A stretch of 39,306 nt of DNA from CBFIGX01 sp965662265 (GCA_965662265.1 CBFIGX010000013.1:1-39306); one strand, 5' to 3'. Positions 15,643 through 25,285 are shown, numbered from the stretch's first letter. Program-made: numbers and translations. Notes: generated from the letters alone by a model not told the origin.

Positions 15643-18561
15643 CTATTCTATCGCCTTATAAATAACTTCTTGAATTCGCGTTCTTATATCTTCCTTTACA
15701 AGTAAAGTGTTGTCTGCAGAAGGGTGTATTCTATTAGATAAAAACACGTAAATTATATCGTGTTCTGGGTCCGCCCAAGCTATGGTACCAGTAAAACCCG
15801 AATGTCCAAAACTTTGCTCTGACACTAAATCGCATGTAGGCCCGGGACTTCCATCCATGACAGGTCTATCAAAACCAACCCCCCTACGATTATCTTTTCT
15901 ACAATATTGACATGCGCTAAACTCTTCAAGTGTGCTTTCTTTTATGAAACGTTGACCACCGTACACCCCTCCATTAAGATACATTTGCATAAGCTTAGCC
16001 AAATCATTAGCATTAGAAAATAATCCAGCATGACCACCTATACCGTTTTGCATAGCAGCGCCTGGGTCATGAACAAAACCACGCAGCAATTGTTTCCTAA
16101 AATAGCCGTCTTCTTCGGTAGGGACTATATTAGATAATGGAAACTTCTCTCGAGGTAAATAGGTAGTATAGTTGGCACCTAAATCTTTAAAAATGCGTTC
16201 TTGCACCATATCTTTTAAACTTACCTTTTCTTGATCTTCAAGAATATCTTTTAAAATATAATAAGGTAAGTCGCTGTATTTGTATCCTTTTTGTTTGCGC
16301 ATTTTAGAGTATAAAACTCTATCTCTAAGTGTATCTTCATAAGTGGCTTTCATAAATAAATTCTCTGCCACCTGAATGGTATAATCGTCTTGTTTTGATG
16401 TATTATAAATGGATGAATCTAAATCGCCATTCTCATTGAGTGTTTCTCTATAAAAGGGAATCCATGGCCACAACTGGGCGTGGTGCGCGAGCATTTTCCG
16501 GGTAGTTAATCTTGCCTTAGAACAAGTATCATCTATTTGGATAATATTCTTTAGTGGTTTATCTATGTGATAGCTGTTGTCATCAACCTTTTGCATAATA
16601 ATAGGCAAAGTAGAGGCGATTTTAGTTATAGAAGCAATGTCGTATAGATGAAACTCCTCAACTTGCTGAATGCTATCGTAAGTTTGATAACCAAAGCACT
16701 TGTTGTATACCACCTTCCCCTCTTTGGCCACTAATACTTGGCAACCAGGAGTGGCTTTTATGGATATGGCATAATGCGCAATAGAATCAATTAAGGCAAG
16801 TGTGTCACTATTAAGTGAAACCGCTTCAGGAAATGCGTACTCTAGCCTGCTAATAGATCTAGTTTTTAAACCTGTGCCTTCAGGAAAATCAGCTGATATA
16901 CTTACTGGTAATTTACCCGTAATGGGCAAAGCTCCAAAAATTGATTGAGCAGCTACTGACTGCATCGATGGGGCATTTTGGTATGCCATCAATACCGACT
17001 TTACATCCTTCAAGTAATCGGCTTGAAGCAGGCTGTAGGGATTCGCAAATACAATTAAAGACAAAGAGGTTTGCTTGGCATAACTAGCAATAGTCTTTCG
17101 ATCTTGTTCACTTATTCGGTAAGATTTCCAAGGCGATGCATTAGACATATGTACCGAAACTATAAGCTGATCGAAATCTGAAGGCTCATCAAGAGTTGGG
17201 TCAAATAAATGAACATCGGCATAGCGTTTTAATTGCTTTACGAATACATCGGAATGGGCAGAACCCAAAGTTAATACAGCTAGCTTTTTATTTTTTAGTG
17301 TTTTAATAGGTAATATCTCTTGCTCATTTTTTAGTAAAGTTAGCGCTGCTGCATGCATGTCGTGCATGAGCAACTTTACAGCTTTAGGTTGCGCCTGCAA
17401 AAGAACCATGGTGGTATCTACAAAAGCGCTGTCTGTAATTCCCAACCAAGCTTTAGCTCTTAATATTTTATAACACGCCTCATTAATACGTGTTTCATTA
17501 AGTGTGGAATCTTTTATGGCTTGTTTAATCGCGCTTACAGCGGCTGGAACATCTTCAGGAAATAACAATACATCATTACCCGCTCTTAATGCTTGCACTT
17601 CTAAGTCACCGCTCTTGTAATAAGCGCTAACACCTTTCATATTTAGGGCATCGGTAATAGCCAAACCACTAAAATTCATCTCTTGTTTTAACATAGTATC
17701 AACCACATAAGGGGCCAATGTACTTGCTCTGTCTTGGGTAGAGTCTAGTGCAGGAATATTTAAATGTGCAATCATTACAGAGCCTACACCGGCGTCAACC
17801 AAACGCTTAAAGGGTACCAAATCTATGCTATCTATCCGTGCCTTAGAATGCGTAATCACGGGGAGTGTTTTGTGAGAGTCGCTATCTGTATCGCCATGAC
17901 CAGGAAAATGTTTAGCGCAGGCTAACACACCTGCATCTTGCATGCCTTGCATAAGTGCCAAACCTTTGTCGGAAACTCTTTGTGGATTTTCTCCATAAGA
18001 TCTAGCATTGATAATGGGATTTAATGGATTAGAATTAACATCAACAACGGGAGCAAAATTAAAATGTATGCCCATAGTCTTGCACTCACGAGCTAAAGCT
18101 TGCCCCATTTGGTAAATAAGTGAATCATCTTGTATTGCGCCAAGGGTCATATTCCATGGATAAGCTTGCATACTATCGATGCGCATGGACAAGCCCCATT
18201 CCCCATCGATACCATTTAGCAGTGGTAATGTAGATTTAGACTGAAATCGGTTAACTAAACGGTTGTGTTCATGCGGGCTAGATTGAAAATAAATCAAGCC
18301 ACCAATGCCATAGTATTCAATTAAATGATCAATTTGAGCATAATAAGTGGTGTCACTATCTCTACTATTGGCTGCTACCATAAATAGCTGGCCAATCTTT
18401 TGATCTAAAGACATCGTTTGAATCAAAGAGTCAGCCCATGGACTATCACCAACCATAAAGGGTGCTAGAATGGGTGGCTTGGGAGTATTATCATTATTAC
18501 CACCCCAAAAACCCCAAAACACTAGTGATATTAGAACTAAAGCTATGAGTTGTTTACGCAT
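15643..18561 (-). CDS. GH3 beta-N-acetylhexosaminidase fused to a serine beta-lactamase-like domain
   Basis: The 972-aa product joins two enzymes. Residues about 40-375 are a NagZ-like GH3 domain with KHFPGHGDTDSDSH at 217-230 (the NagZ His/Asp loop) and nucleophile Asp304 in AITDALNMKG. A GH3 C-terminal-like domain follows (about 400-560). Residues about 580-970 are a class C beta-lactamase/transpeptidase-like domain with SxxK as SITK at 644-647 and a late GHSGFTG motif. A hydrophobic N-terminus (about 4-20) suggests a signal peptide or membrane anchor. GH3 NagZ domains release GlcNAc from peptidoglycan fragments; the second half could be an esterase or D-Ala-peptidase. This fusion occurs repeatedly in Bacteroidota and suggests combined muropeptide trimming. 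It lies 1 bp upstream of bshA. Confidence 0.9.
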   Translation of the reverse strand: MRKQLIALVLISLVFWGFWGGNNDNTPKPPILAPFMVGDSPWADSLIQTMSLDQKIGQLFMVAANSRDSDTTYYAQIDHLIEYYGIGGLIYFQSSPHEHNRLVNRFQSKSTLPLLNGIDGEWGLSMRIDSMQAYPWNMTLGAIQDDSLIYQMGQALARECKTMGIHFNFAPVVDVNSNPLNPIINARSYGENPQRVSDKGLALMQGMQDAGVLACAKHFPGHGDTDSDSHKTLPVITHSKARIDSIDLVPFKRLVDAGVGSVMIAHLNIPALDSTQDRASTLAPYVVDTMLKQEMNFSGLAITDALNMKGVSAYYKSGDLEVQALRAGNDVLLFPEDVPAAVSAIKQAIKDSTLNETRINEACYKILRAKAWLGITDSAFVDTTMVLLQAQPKAVKLLMHDMHAAALTLLKNEQEILPIKTLKNKKLAVLTLGSAHSDVFVKQLKRYADVHLFDPTLDEPSDFDQLIVSVHMSNASPWKSYRISEQDRKTIASYAKQTSLSLIVFANPYSLLQADYLKDVKSVLMAYQNAPSMQSVAAQSIFGALPITGKLPVSISADFPEGTGLKTRSISRLEYAFPEAVSLNSDTLALIDSIAHYAISIKATPGCQVLVAKEGKVVYNKCFGYQTYDSIQQVEEFHLYDIASITKIASTLPIIMQKVDDNSYHIDKPLKNIIQIDDTCSKARLTTRKMLAHHAQLWPWIPFYRETLNENGDLDSSIYNTSKQDDYTIQVAENLFMKATYEDTLRDRVLYSKMRKQKGYKYSDLPYYILKDILEDQEKVSLKDMVQERIFKDLGANYTTYLPREKFPLSNIVPTEEDGYFRKQLLRGFVHDPGAAMQNGIGGHAGLFSNANDLAKLMQMYLNGGVYGGQRFIKESTLEEFSACQYCRKDNRRGVGFDRPVMDGSPGPTCDLVSEQSFGHSGFTGTIAWADPEHDIIYVFLSNRIHPSADNTLLVKEDIRTRIQEVIYKAIE

Positions 18562-18799
18562 TTCTTATTTATTGATAAGAGCAGAGAAAGTTACTAAAAT
18601 ATTAAGCGAAATTTTCTTTTGGTGCAGACTGTTTTTAAATATTCAAATAACCATTATATAAATGAGCTTTAGATGCAAGAAGAAAAATAGATCTATGAAT
18701 GGAAAAGGAAAAAGAAATTCTACGGATAATGAAGAGTACTCATTAATTCACAAATACTACAACTTATTCACAAGTAGAGCAACAAATAGTATAATTTTA

Positions 18800-18807
18800 T
18801 ATTTTCG
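18800..18807 (+). promoter_or_regulatory. Candidate -7 element for topB
   Basis: TATTTTCG matches the Bacteroidota -7 consensus TAnnTTTG with one change and ends 19 bp before the topB ATG. No clear -33 TTG is seen at the expected distance. The divergent 265-bp region also serves the GH3 fusion gene on the other strand. Confidence 0.4.
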
Positions 18808-18826
18808 ATACGCTTAAACATCAAAT

Positions 18827-21151
18827 ATGAAGCTTTGTATTGCAGAAAAACCTAGCGTAGCCAGAGAAATAGCTGAAGTGATTGGAGCTCACGAAAAGAA
18901 GATAGGCTATTATGAAGGCAACGGCTATCAAGTAAGCTGGACTTTCGGTCATTTTTGTACTCTCAAAGAACCTCATGAATACAATCCTACATGGAAGTCA
19001 TGGCACCTAAGCAGCTTACCTATATTGCCTCCTAACTACGAAATTAAACTCATCAAAAACAAAGGAGTTCAAGAACAGTTCAAAATCATTAAGCATCTGG
19101 TTCAACAGTGCAGTAGTGTAATTAACTGTGGTGATGCTGGGCAAGAAGGAGAACTGATCCAACGTTGGGTGCTAGATCATGCGAATAATTCAAAGCCCAT
19201 GAAGCGTTTATGGATTTCTTCACTAACCAATGAAGCCATAAAAGAAGGCTTTCAGAAACTACAAGATGGACATGAATTTGATCGCTTATATGCTGCAGGA
19301 AAATCTCGAGCAATTGGCGACTGGGTACTAGGTTTTAACGCTACACGTCTCTACACCCTAAAATACGGAAATGGAAAACAAGTACTATCGATAGGACGGG
19401 TGCAAACACCTACCCTAGCTATGATAGTAACCCGACAAAAACAAATTGAACAGTTTAGACCTAGGCCATACTGGATACTTCAAACGACCTATAAAAACAC
19501 CCGCTTTAATACAGAAGCAGGAAAATTTGAACATAAGGAGAAAGCCGCCAACGCTCTAGATAGCATTGAAAACTCAGCGTTTGAAATTTTATCGAATGAA
19601 ACTAAAGAAGGAAAAGAAAGTCCCCATAGACTTTTTGATCTTACTGCACTACAAGTGGCTTGCAATAATCGTTTTCACTTATCTGCCGATGATACACTAA
19701 AGACAATACAAAGTCTCTACGAAAAAAAACTCTGTTCTTACCCTCGTGTAGATACTACCTTTTTACCTTTAGATGTTTACCCAAAAATAGAAGGTATTCT
19801 TAAAGGTCTTAAAGTGTATCATAACATCACAAGTCCGCTGTTAGGCAAGCCCATTCGGAAATCTAAAAAAGTATTTAACGATAAAAAGGTTACCGACCAC
19901 CATGCAATTATTCCGACTGGACAAAATCCGAGTTCTGGGTTAAGTTATCAGGAAAAAGTAGTTTTTGATCTTATCGCAAAACGTTTTATTGCCGCCTTCT
20001 ACCCCGACTGTACAGTTTCAAATACAACTGTTAAAGGACGAGTGAACGATATAGGTTTTAAAAGTAGTGGCAAACAAATTATAGATATGGGCTGGAGATT
20101 GGTTTATTCCAAAGAATCTCAACCTGACGACGATGAAATAATGCCACCTTTTAAAGCAGGCGAAAAAGGTCCACACCAACCTGTGTTAGAAGAGAAGAGC
20201 ACTAAGGCTCCGGCTTGGTACACGGAAGCCTCTCTATTAAGAGCCATGGAAACAGCAGGTAAACAAGTGGACGATGACGAAATGCGTGATCTCATGAAAG
20301 AGAATGGCATAGGGAGACCTTCTACCAGAGCAGCAGTAATAGAAACACTGTTTAGAAGAAAATACATCGTTAAACAAAAGAAAAAATTAATAGCCACACC
20401 CATGGGAGTTCAGCTCATAGACACCATTGAAAATGAACTACTCAAATCGCCAAAGCTTACTGGAGAATGGGAGAAAAAATTAAGAGATATAGAACAAGGT
20501 CAATATGATGCTAAGATATTTCTCAAGGAAATGGAGCAATTGGTAAGCAAGGTAGTTTCAGACGTAAAACAACGTAAATCTGTATATCGATTTAAAGAAG
20601 ATGACATAAAAGTAAAAGCCATGCTTAGGCCTCCTACATGTCCTAAATGTGCTGTGGGCTCTATTATTAAAGGTAAAACCGCCTATGGATGTAGTGCCTA
20701 TAAATCGGGTTGCGATTTTAAAATACTGTTTGAACACTTTGGGAAAGTACTGAGCGAAAAACAGATATATCAGCTTGTAGAAAAAGGGAAAAGTCCTCTA
20801 TTGAAAGGCTTCCAAATAGATGGTGAAAAATGTGAAGGCGCCCTCCAATTAAATACAGATTTCTCCATAGTCTTTAAGGTTAAGAAAAAAGAAATTCTCC
20901 TGTGCCCTAAATGTGGTAAAGGCGAATTTATTATGGGAAAAAAAGCCTACGGCTGTTCCTTATACACACAAGGCTGTAAGACCACCATTCCATTTGTAAT
21001 ACATCAAAAAACAATAAGCAGCACACAGCTTAAACAACTCATTACTAAACGGAAAACATCTGTCATTAAAGGCTTCCTAATAGATGGTAAAGCAAAGAGT
21101 GGGCGATTACACCTAAACGCTTTACATCAAATAGAATTTAAAGAAAACTAA
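18827..21151 (+). CDS. topB: DNA topoisomerase III with two C-terminal zinc-ribbon/Toprim-C repeats
   Basis: A type IA topoisomerase of 774 aa. The Toprim domain is N-terminal (CIAEKPSVAREIAE, Glu7; GDAGQEGEL at 102-110), and the active-site tyrosine is Tyr305 in CSYPRVDT. The signature VLSIGRVQTPTLAMI is at 186-200. It relaxes and decatenates DNA through a single-strand break. The C-terminus carries a tandem module of about 88 residues. Each unit is a four-Cys zinc ribbon (CPKC.....GKTAYGCSAY..GC from about 604; CPKC.....GKKAYGCSLY..GC from about 692) followed by a beta-rich segment with an LLKGFQIDG or VIKGFLIDG core. The upstream gene is divergent and a terminator shared with aconitase follows. 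No plasmid or conjugative genes are adjacent, so a chromosomal housekeeping copy is likely. Confidence 0.93.
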   Translation: MKLCIAEKPSVAREIAEVIGAHEKKIGYYEGNGYQVSWTFGHFCTLKEPHEYNPTWKSWHLSSLPILPPNYEIKLIKNKGVQEQFKIIKHLVQQCSSVINCGDAGQEGELIQRWVLDHANNSKPMKRLWISSLTNEAIKEGFQKLQDGHEFDRLYAAGKSRAIGDWVLGFNATRLYTLKYGNGKQVLSIGRVQTPTLAMIVTRQKQIEQFRPRPYWILQTTYKNTRFNTEAGKFEHKEKAANALDSIENSAFEILSNETKEGKESPHRLFDLTALQVACNNRFHLSADDTLKTIQSLYEKKLCSYPRVDTTFLPLDVYPKIEGILKGLKVYHNITSPLLGKPIRKSKKVFNDKKVTDHHAIIPTGQNPSSGLSYQEKVVFDLIAKRFIAAFYPDCTVSNTTVKGRVNDIGFKSSGKQIIDMGWRLVYSKESQPDDDEIMPPFKAGEKGPHQPVLEEKSTKAPAWYTEASLLRAMETAGKQVDDDEMRDLMKENGIGRPSTRAAVIETLFRRKYIVKQKKKLIATPMGVQLIDTIENELLKSPKLTGEWEKKLRDIEQGQYDAKIFLKEMEQLVSKVVSDVKQRKSVYRFKEDDIKVKAMLRPPTCPKCAVGSIIKGKTAYGCSAYKSGCDFKILFEHFGKVLSEKQIYQLVEKGKSPLLKGFQIDGEKCEGALQLNTDFSIVFKVKKKEILLCPKCGKGEFIMGKKAYGCSLYTQGCKTTIPFVIHQKTISSTQLKQLITKRKTSVIKGFLIDGKAKSGRLHLNALHQIEFKEN

Positions 21152-21179
21152 AAAAGGCCACTCTTAAGAGTAGCCTTTT
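21152..21179. terminator. Bidirectional terminator between topB and acn
   Basis: A long hairpin AAAAGGC...GCCTTTT encloses the palindrome ACTCTTAAGAGT, with a single C/A mismatch. It sits between the convergent stop codons of topB and aconitase and can end both transcripts. Confidence 0.8.
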
Positions 21180-21201
21180 GAATGTTACAAACAATAGAAA
21201 A

Positions 21202-23469
21202 TTAAGCACTTTGAGTCTTAATAAGATTTAATGCAGAACCTGCACTAAACCACTCTATCTGTTGAGCATTATAGGTGTGATTTAAAAGCACTTTGTTGGA
21301 AGAACCATCGGCGTGTACTATTTCTAGTGTTAGTGGTTTTCCAGGAGCAAAATCAGCCAAATCGATAAAGTTAAATGTATCGTCTTCTTGAACTAAATCG
21401 TAATCCGATTCCTTATCAAAGGTAAGGCCTAGCATTCCTTGTTTTTTAAGGTTTGTTTCATGAATACGTGCAAAAGACTTCACTATAACAGCGCACACAC
21501 CAAGATGTCTTGGTTCCATTGCAGCATGCTCTCTAGACGATCCTTCACCGTAATTATGATCTCCTACCACTATAGATGGCACTGCTGCTGCTTTGTAGGA
21601 ACGGGCAACATTAGGCACTTCATCAAAAGAACCATCCAACTGATTTTTTACTTTGTTGGTTGCCCCACCAAAGGCATTTACAGCACCTATCAAGCAGTTG
21701 TTAGAAATATTATCCAAATGACCACGGTACTGTAACCATGGGCCTGCCATAGATATATGATCTGTAGTACATTTTCCTTCGGCCTTAATAAGTAGTTTAG
21801 CACCCGAAATATTAGCGCCATCCCATGGGGCAAAAGGACTTAATAATTGAAGTCTTCTTGAATCTGGTTTTACAACCACCTCTATCGAAGAACCGTCCTC
21901 TGCAGGGGCTTGATAACCATTATCTTCAACCGCAAAACCTTGTGCTGGCAATTCTGTTCCTGTAGGCTCTGCCAACATAACTTGTTCGCCTTTGTTATTG
22001 GTAAGGGTATCTGTAAGTGGATTGAAATCTAGACGGCCAGATATGGCAATGGCTGCCACCATTTCTGGTGAGGCCACAAAAGCGTGTGTATTTGGGTTTC
22101 CATCGGCACGCTTTGCAAAGTTTCTGTTAAACGAATGCACGATAGAATTCTTTTCTTTTTTATCGGCTCCAGCTCTATCCCACTGACCGATACATGGACC
22201 ACAGGCATTGGTAAATATTCGTGCCGATTCAAATTTGTTGAAGGTATCAAGAAGTCCATCTCGCTCTGCGGTATACCGTACTTGCTCAGAACCTGGATTG
22301 ATACCTAAAATAGCTTTAGGTGTTACTCCTTTATTTACTGCATCCTCAACAATAGAAGCTGCACGGGTTAAATCTTCATAAGAAGAATTCGTACAAGAAC
22401 CTATCAAGGCCCACTCAATATCTAGTGGCCATCCATTGGCTTCTGCCTTGGCTTTCATTTCAGATACAGGCGTAGCTAAATCTGGCGTAAATGGACCGTT
22501 TAGATGAGGGGTTAATTCAGACAAATTAATCTCTATCACCTGATCGAAATATTGCTCTGGATTAGCGTACACTTCAACATCACCTGTTAGATGCTCTGCC
22601 ACTTCATCTGCTAAAGCTACCACATCGGCTCTATCGGTAGACTTTAAATAACGTCTCATGGAATCGTCGTAACCAAAAGTAGAGGTTGTTGCACCTATTT
22701 CGGCACCCATATTACAAATAGTACCTTTACCCGTAGCAGACATGCTTAGAGCTCCTTCACCAAAATATTCTACAATACAGCCCGTACCACCCTTTACAGT
22801 TAGAATACCTGCTAATTTTAATATCACATCTTTCGGTGCAGCCCAGCCACTCAATTTACCCGTTAGCTTTACGCCAATAAGTTTAGGGAATTTAAGCTCC
22901 CAAGGCATCCCCGCCATTACATCTACCGCATCGGCACCACCAACTCCTACAGCTACCATTCCTAATCCACCCGCATTAACTGTGTGTGAATCGGTACCAA
23001 TCATCATACCTCCAGGGAAAGCATAATTTTCTAACACTACTTGATGAATAATCCCAGCACCAGGCTTCCAAAACCCTATGCCGTATTTATCACATACAGA
23101 ACTCAAGAAGTTAAACACTTCATTGTTTTTGTTAATTCCTTCTTGCAAGTCTTTAGACGCACCGACTCTAGCTTGAATTAGGTGATCGGCATGAGCTGTA
23201 GAAGGTACAGCTACCTTATCTTTTCCAGCTTGCATAAACTGCAACAATGCCATTTGAGCAGTTGCATCTTGCATGGCTACACGGTCTGGCGCAAAATCTA
23301 CATAAGAACCTCCACGTGTAAAAGCCTCGCTTGGATTGCCGTTCCACAGGTGTGTATACAATATTTTCTCTGCCAATGTTAAAGGTTTGTTTACAACAGA
23401 TCTTGCTGCTGCTACACGCTCTGGATAAGCAGCGTAAACCTTTTTTATCATATCTATATCAAAAGCCAT
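21202..23469 (-). CDS. acn: Aconitate hydratase
   Basis: From the chosen ATG the enzyme is 755 aa, the size of mitochondrial-type aconitases. It interconverts citrate and isocitrate in the TCA cycle using a [4Fe-4S] cluster. Ligand cysteines are in GSCTNSSYEDL and the later NACGPCIGQW. TDSHTVNAGGLG and GEGSSREHAA are the substrate-binding motifs of the core and the swivel domain. An upstream in-frame ATG at 23526 adds 19 unrelated hydrophobic residues, so MAFDIDMIKK at 23469 is the better start. The gene is convergent with topB and divergent from ndk and appears to be transcribed alone. Confidence 0.95.
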   Translation of the reverse strand: MAFDIDMIKKVYAAYPERVAAARSVVNKPLTLAEKILYTHLWNGNPSEAFTRGGSYVDFAPDRVAMQDATAQMALLQFMQAGKDKVAVPSTAHADHLIQARVGASKDLQEGINKNNEVFNFLSSVCDKYGIGFWKPGAGIIHQVVLENYAFPGGMMIGTDSHTVNAGGLGMVAVGVGGADAVDVMAGMPWELKFPKLIGVKLTGKLSGWAAPKDVILKLAGILTVKGGTGCIVEYFGEGALSMSATGKGTICNMGAEIGATTSTFGYDDSMRRYLKSTDRADVVALADEVAEHLTGDVEVYANPEQYFDQVIEINLSELTPHLNGPFTPDLATPVSEMKAKAEANGWPLDIEWALIGSCTNSSYEDLTRAASIVEDAVNKGVTPKAILGINPGSEQVRYTAERDGLLDTFNKFESARIFTNACGPCIGQWDRAGADKKEKNSIVHSFNRNFAKRADGNPNTHAFVASPEMVAAIAISGRLDFNPLTDTLTNNKGEQVMLAEPTGTELPAQGFAVEDNGYQAPAEDGSSIEVVVKPDSRRLQLLSPFAPWDGANISGAKLLIKAEGKCTTDHISMAGPWLQYRGHLDNISNNCLIGAVNAFGGATNKVKNQLDGSFDEVPNVARSYKAAAVPSIVVGDHNYGEGSSREHAAMEPRHLGVCAVIVKSFARIHETNLKKQGMLGLTFDKESDYDLVQEDDTFNFIDLADFAPGKPLTLEIVHADGSSNKVLLNHTYNAQQIEWFSAGSALNLIKTQSA

Positions 23470-23653
23470 AAAAAGCAGTTTTATAGGGTTAATTATTCCT
23501 TTATAATTGGGGTTGCGAAAATACAAAATTCACCCGAATTATTAGCACTAAAAGCTGCTGAAAAATAATCTAACTAGAATAAGCTTCATATAAAATAGGC
23601 GCAACAAACAGAAAACAAATTACATCGCTCTATTAAATCTAAAAGAAATTAAT

Positions 23654-23661
23654 TAATTTCG
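23654..23661 (+). promoter_or_regulatory. Candidate -7 element for ndk
   Basis: TAATTTCG fits the Bacteroidota -7 pattern TAnnTTTG with one change and lies 19 bp before the ndk ATG. No convincing -33 element is seen. Confidence 0.4.
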
Positions 23662-23680
23662 CGCTTTAAATAAATGAAAA

Positions 23681-24100
23681 ATGGCAACAAACAGAACTTT
23701 TACCATGCTTAAGCCTGATGCTCTAGAAAACGGACACATCGGTGCAATATTAGAAAAAATTAATGCTGCTGGCTTCCGAATTGTAGCCATGAAGATGACG
23801 CAGCTTACTGTAGCAGATGCAGAAGAATTTTATGCAATTCATGCAGAGCGTCCTTTCTTTGGAGAACTAGTACAATACATGACAAGAGGACCTATTGTAG
23901 CTGCAATATTAGAAAAAGACAACGCAGTAGAAGACTTCCGTACACTTATTGGTGCTACCAATCCTGCGGAAGCAGCCGAAGGTACTATACGTAAGATGTA
24001 TGCAGAATCCATCTCGGCAAATGCAGTTCACGGTTCAGACTCTGATGAGAATGCTGCTATTGAAGGTGCTTTCCACTTTGCAGGAAGAGAAAATTTTTAA
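23681..24100 (+). CDS. ndk: Nucleoside-diphosphate kinase
   Basis: A 139-aa full-length NDK that transfers the gamma-phosphate between nucleoside triphosphates through a phospho-histidine. TFTMLKPDALENG (6-18) forms the start of the fold, and the active-site His117 is in NAVHGSDSDENA. The Kpn-loop region is PAEAAEGTIRKMY. The start ATG is typical of the family. It is single-gene: aconitase is divergent upstream and a strong terminator follows. Confidence 0.96.
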   Translation: MATNRTFTMLKPDALENGHIGAILEKINAAGFRIVAMKMTQLTVADAEEFYAIHAERPFFGELVQYMTRGPIVAAILEKDNAVEDFRTLIGATNPAEAAEGTIRKMYAESISANAVHGSDSDENAAIEGAFHFAGRENF

Positions 24101-24120
24101 GCTGAAAATACCCTGAATTT

Positions 24121-24147
24121 AAAACCTCAAGCATTGCTTGAGGTTTT
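24121..24147 (+). terminator. Rho-independent terminator after ndk
   Basis: A perfect 12-bp inverted repeat AAAACCTCAAGC/GCTTGAGGTTTT with an ATT loop runs into a T-stretch 20 bp past the ndk stop codon. Confidence 0.9.
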
Positions 24148-24198
24148 TTTGATTTATATTTATAATTAAATTTTTGCTACTAATCTTAAGCAATAAAT

Positions 24199-24481
24199 TT
24201 GAAACTAGGTACTTTTTCCGTAAGCTTAAATGTTAAAAACGAAAACAGCCTAATAGGATTGTTTCAAAGTATGTTTGAAAATAATATTTTAACATTTAAC
24301 CCGGGTGGAATGAAAATGCAGAAAAACAAAATGAATTTGATGACGTTCTATCTATTCAAATTTGCTATAAATCGAGAATATTAAAATCGAATCTGAAACT
24401 GATGAACATGGAAGTGGCCCAACCAGTATTGTGGTAAAAGACCCATACGGGAACACTGTAGTCATTGATCAGTATATATAA
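24199..24481 (+). pseudogene. Decayed VOC (glyoxalase/bleomycin-resistance-like) gene
   Basis: Three pieces in three frames line up, in order, with one VOC-family protein. Piece 1 starts at a TTG (24199) and reads LKLGTFSVSLNVKNEN, then SLIGLFQSMFENNILTFNP. Compared with the family pattern (recalled, not searched), about 35 residues between these two parts are missing. Piece 2, one frame over from 24306, reads WNENAEKQNEFDDVLSIQ. Piece 3, shifted again from 24383, reads KIESETDEHGSG, then VVKDPYGNTVVIDQYI and a TAA at 24479. So there is an internal deletion and two frameshifts of one base each, near 24301-24305 and 24360-24380. VOC proteins bind metals and act as dioxygenases, isomerases or resistance proteins; this copy should be non-functional. 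A methyltransferase gene starts 10 bp later. Confidence 0.8.
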
Positions 24482-24490
24482 ATTGAAATT

Positions 24491-25285
24491 ATGATGGACT
24501 ATATTAATATCAATAAAACATCTTGGAACAACCGACTAGAATCTCATCTAAACTCGGATTTTTACGACCTTAAGGGGTTTCAAAATGGTGCTTGTAGTCT
24601 TAAACCCATAGAGCTAGAACTATTGGGAGACATAAAGGGTAAAAAAATTCTACATCTTCAGTGTCATTTTGGTCAAGACAGCATCTCATTGGCAAGAAGA
24701 GGCGCTTTAGTTACCGGCATTGACCTTTCCGACAAAGCCATCGAAAAAGCCAATGAACTAGCGGGAAAAGAAAAAGACTTAGACGTTCAATTTATTTGCT
24801 GTAACCTCTACGATTTAACCCAACATTTAGACGAAGAGTTTGATCTGATATTTACAAGCTATGGTACCATTGGCTGGCTACCCGACCTAGACGCTTGGGC
24901 AACGCTTATTCAAAAGTATTTAAAGCTTAGTGGTCGGTTTGTTTTTGTAGAATTTCATCCTTTTGTGTGGACTTTTGATGATGATTTTAAAACCATTAGC
25001 TACGATTATTTTAAATCGCAACCAATTATAGAAACCGAAACAGGCACCTATGCAGACCGAGAAGCAGAAATAGAACAATCTTATGTATGTTGGAATCATG
25101 GCTTATCAGAAGTATTTCAAGCCTTACTAAAGTATAATTTTATAATTAACGATTTTAAAGAATATGACTATTCCCCATACCCTTGTTTTAAAAATGTTTG
25201 CGAAAAAAAATCGGGCCAATTCACGATCAAGCACCTGCCCAACAGTATCCCAATGGTGTACTCTATAGTTGCTGTAAAAGCATGA
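24491..25285 (+). CDS. Class I SAM-dependent methyltransferase
   Basis: A 264-aa Rossmann-fold methyltransferase. Motif I is KKILHLQCHFGQDSISLAR (about 51-69), with the acidic residue ending strand beta-2 in TGIDLS (Asp78). VQFICCNLYDL (about 99-109) matches the next acidic/adenine-contact region, and FDLIFTSYGTIGWLPD lies near 120. The substrate cannot be inferred; the type resembles small-molecule methyltransferases of the UbiE/Methyltransf_11/25 group. It starts with ATG ATG, 10 bp after the remains of the VOC gene, so it may once have shared that gene's transcript and now depends on a promoter upstream of the pseudogene. A small lipoprotein gene follows after 147 bp in which I see nothing else. 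Confidence 0.85.
   Translation: MMDYININKTSWNNRLESHLNSDFYDLKGFQNGACSLKPIELELLGDIKGKKILHLQCHFGQDSISLARRGALVTGIDLSDKAIEKANELAGKEKDLDVQFICCNLYDLTQHLDEEFDLIFTSYGTIGWLPDLDAWATLIQKYLKLSGRFVFVEFHPFVWTFDDDFKTISYDYFKSQPIIETETGTYADREAEIEQSYVCWNHGLSEVFQALLKYNFIINDFKEYDYSPYPCFKNVCEKKSGQFTIKHLPNSIPMVYSIVAVKA

Noticed and set aside
18827..21151. topB as a sign of a plasmid or conjugative element
   Set aside because: No relaxase, traG-like, partition or integrase gene is nearby; the flanks are housekeeping genes.
23470..23526. Longer N-terminus of aconitase
   Set aside because: The 19 extra residues are hydrophobic, unlike the family, and overlap the promoter region shared with ndk.
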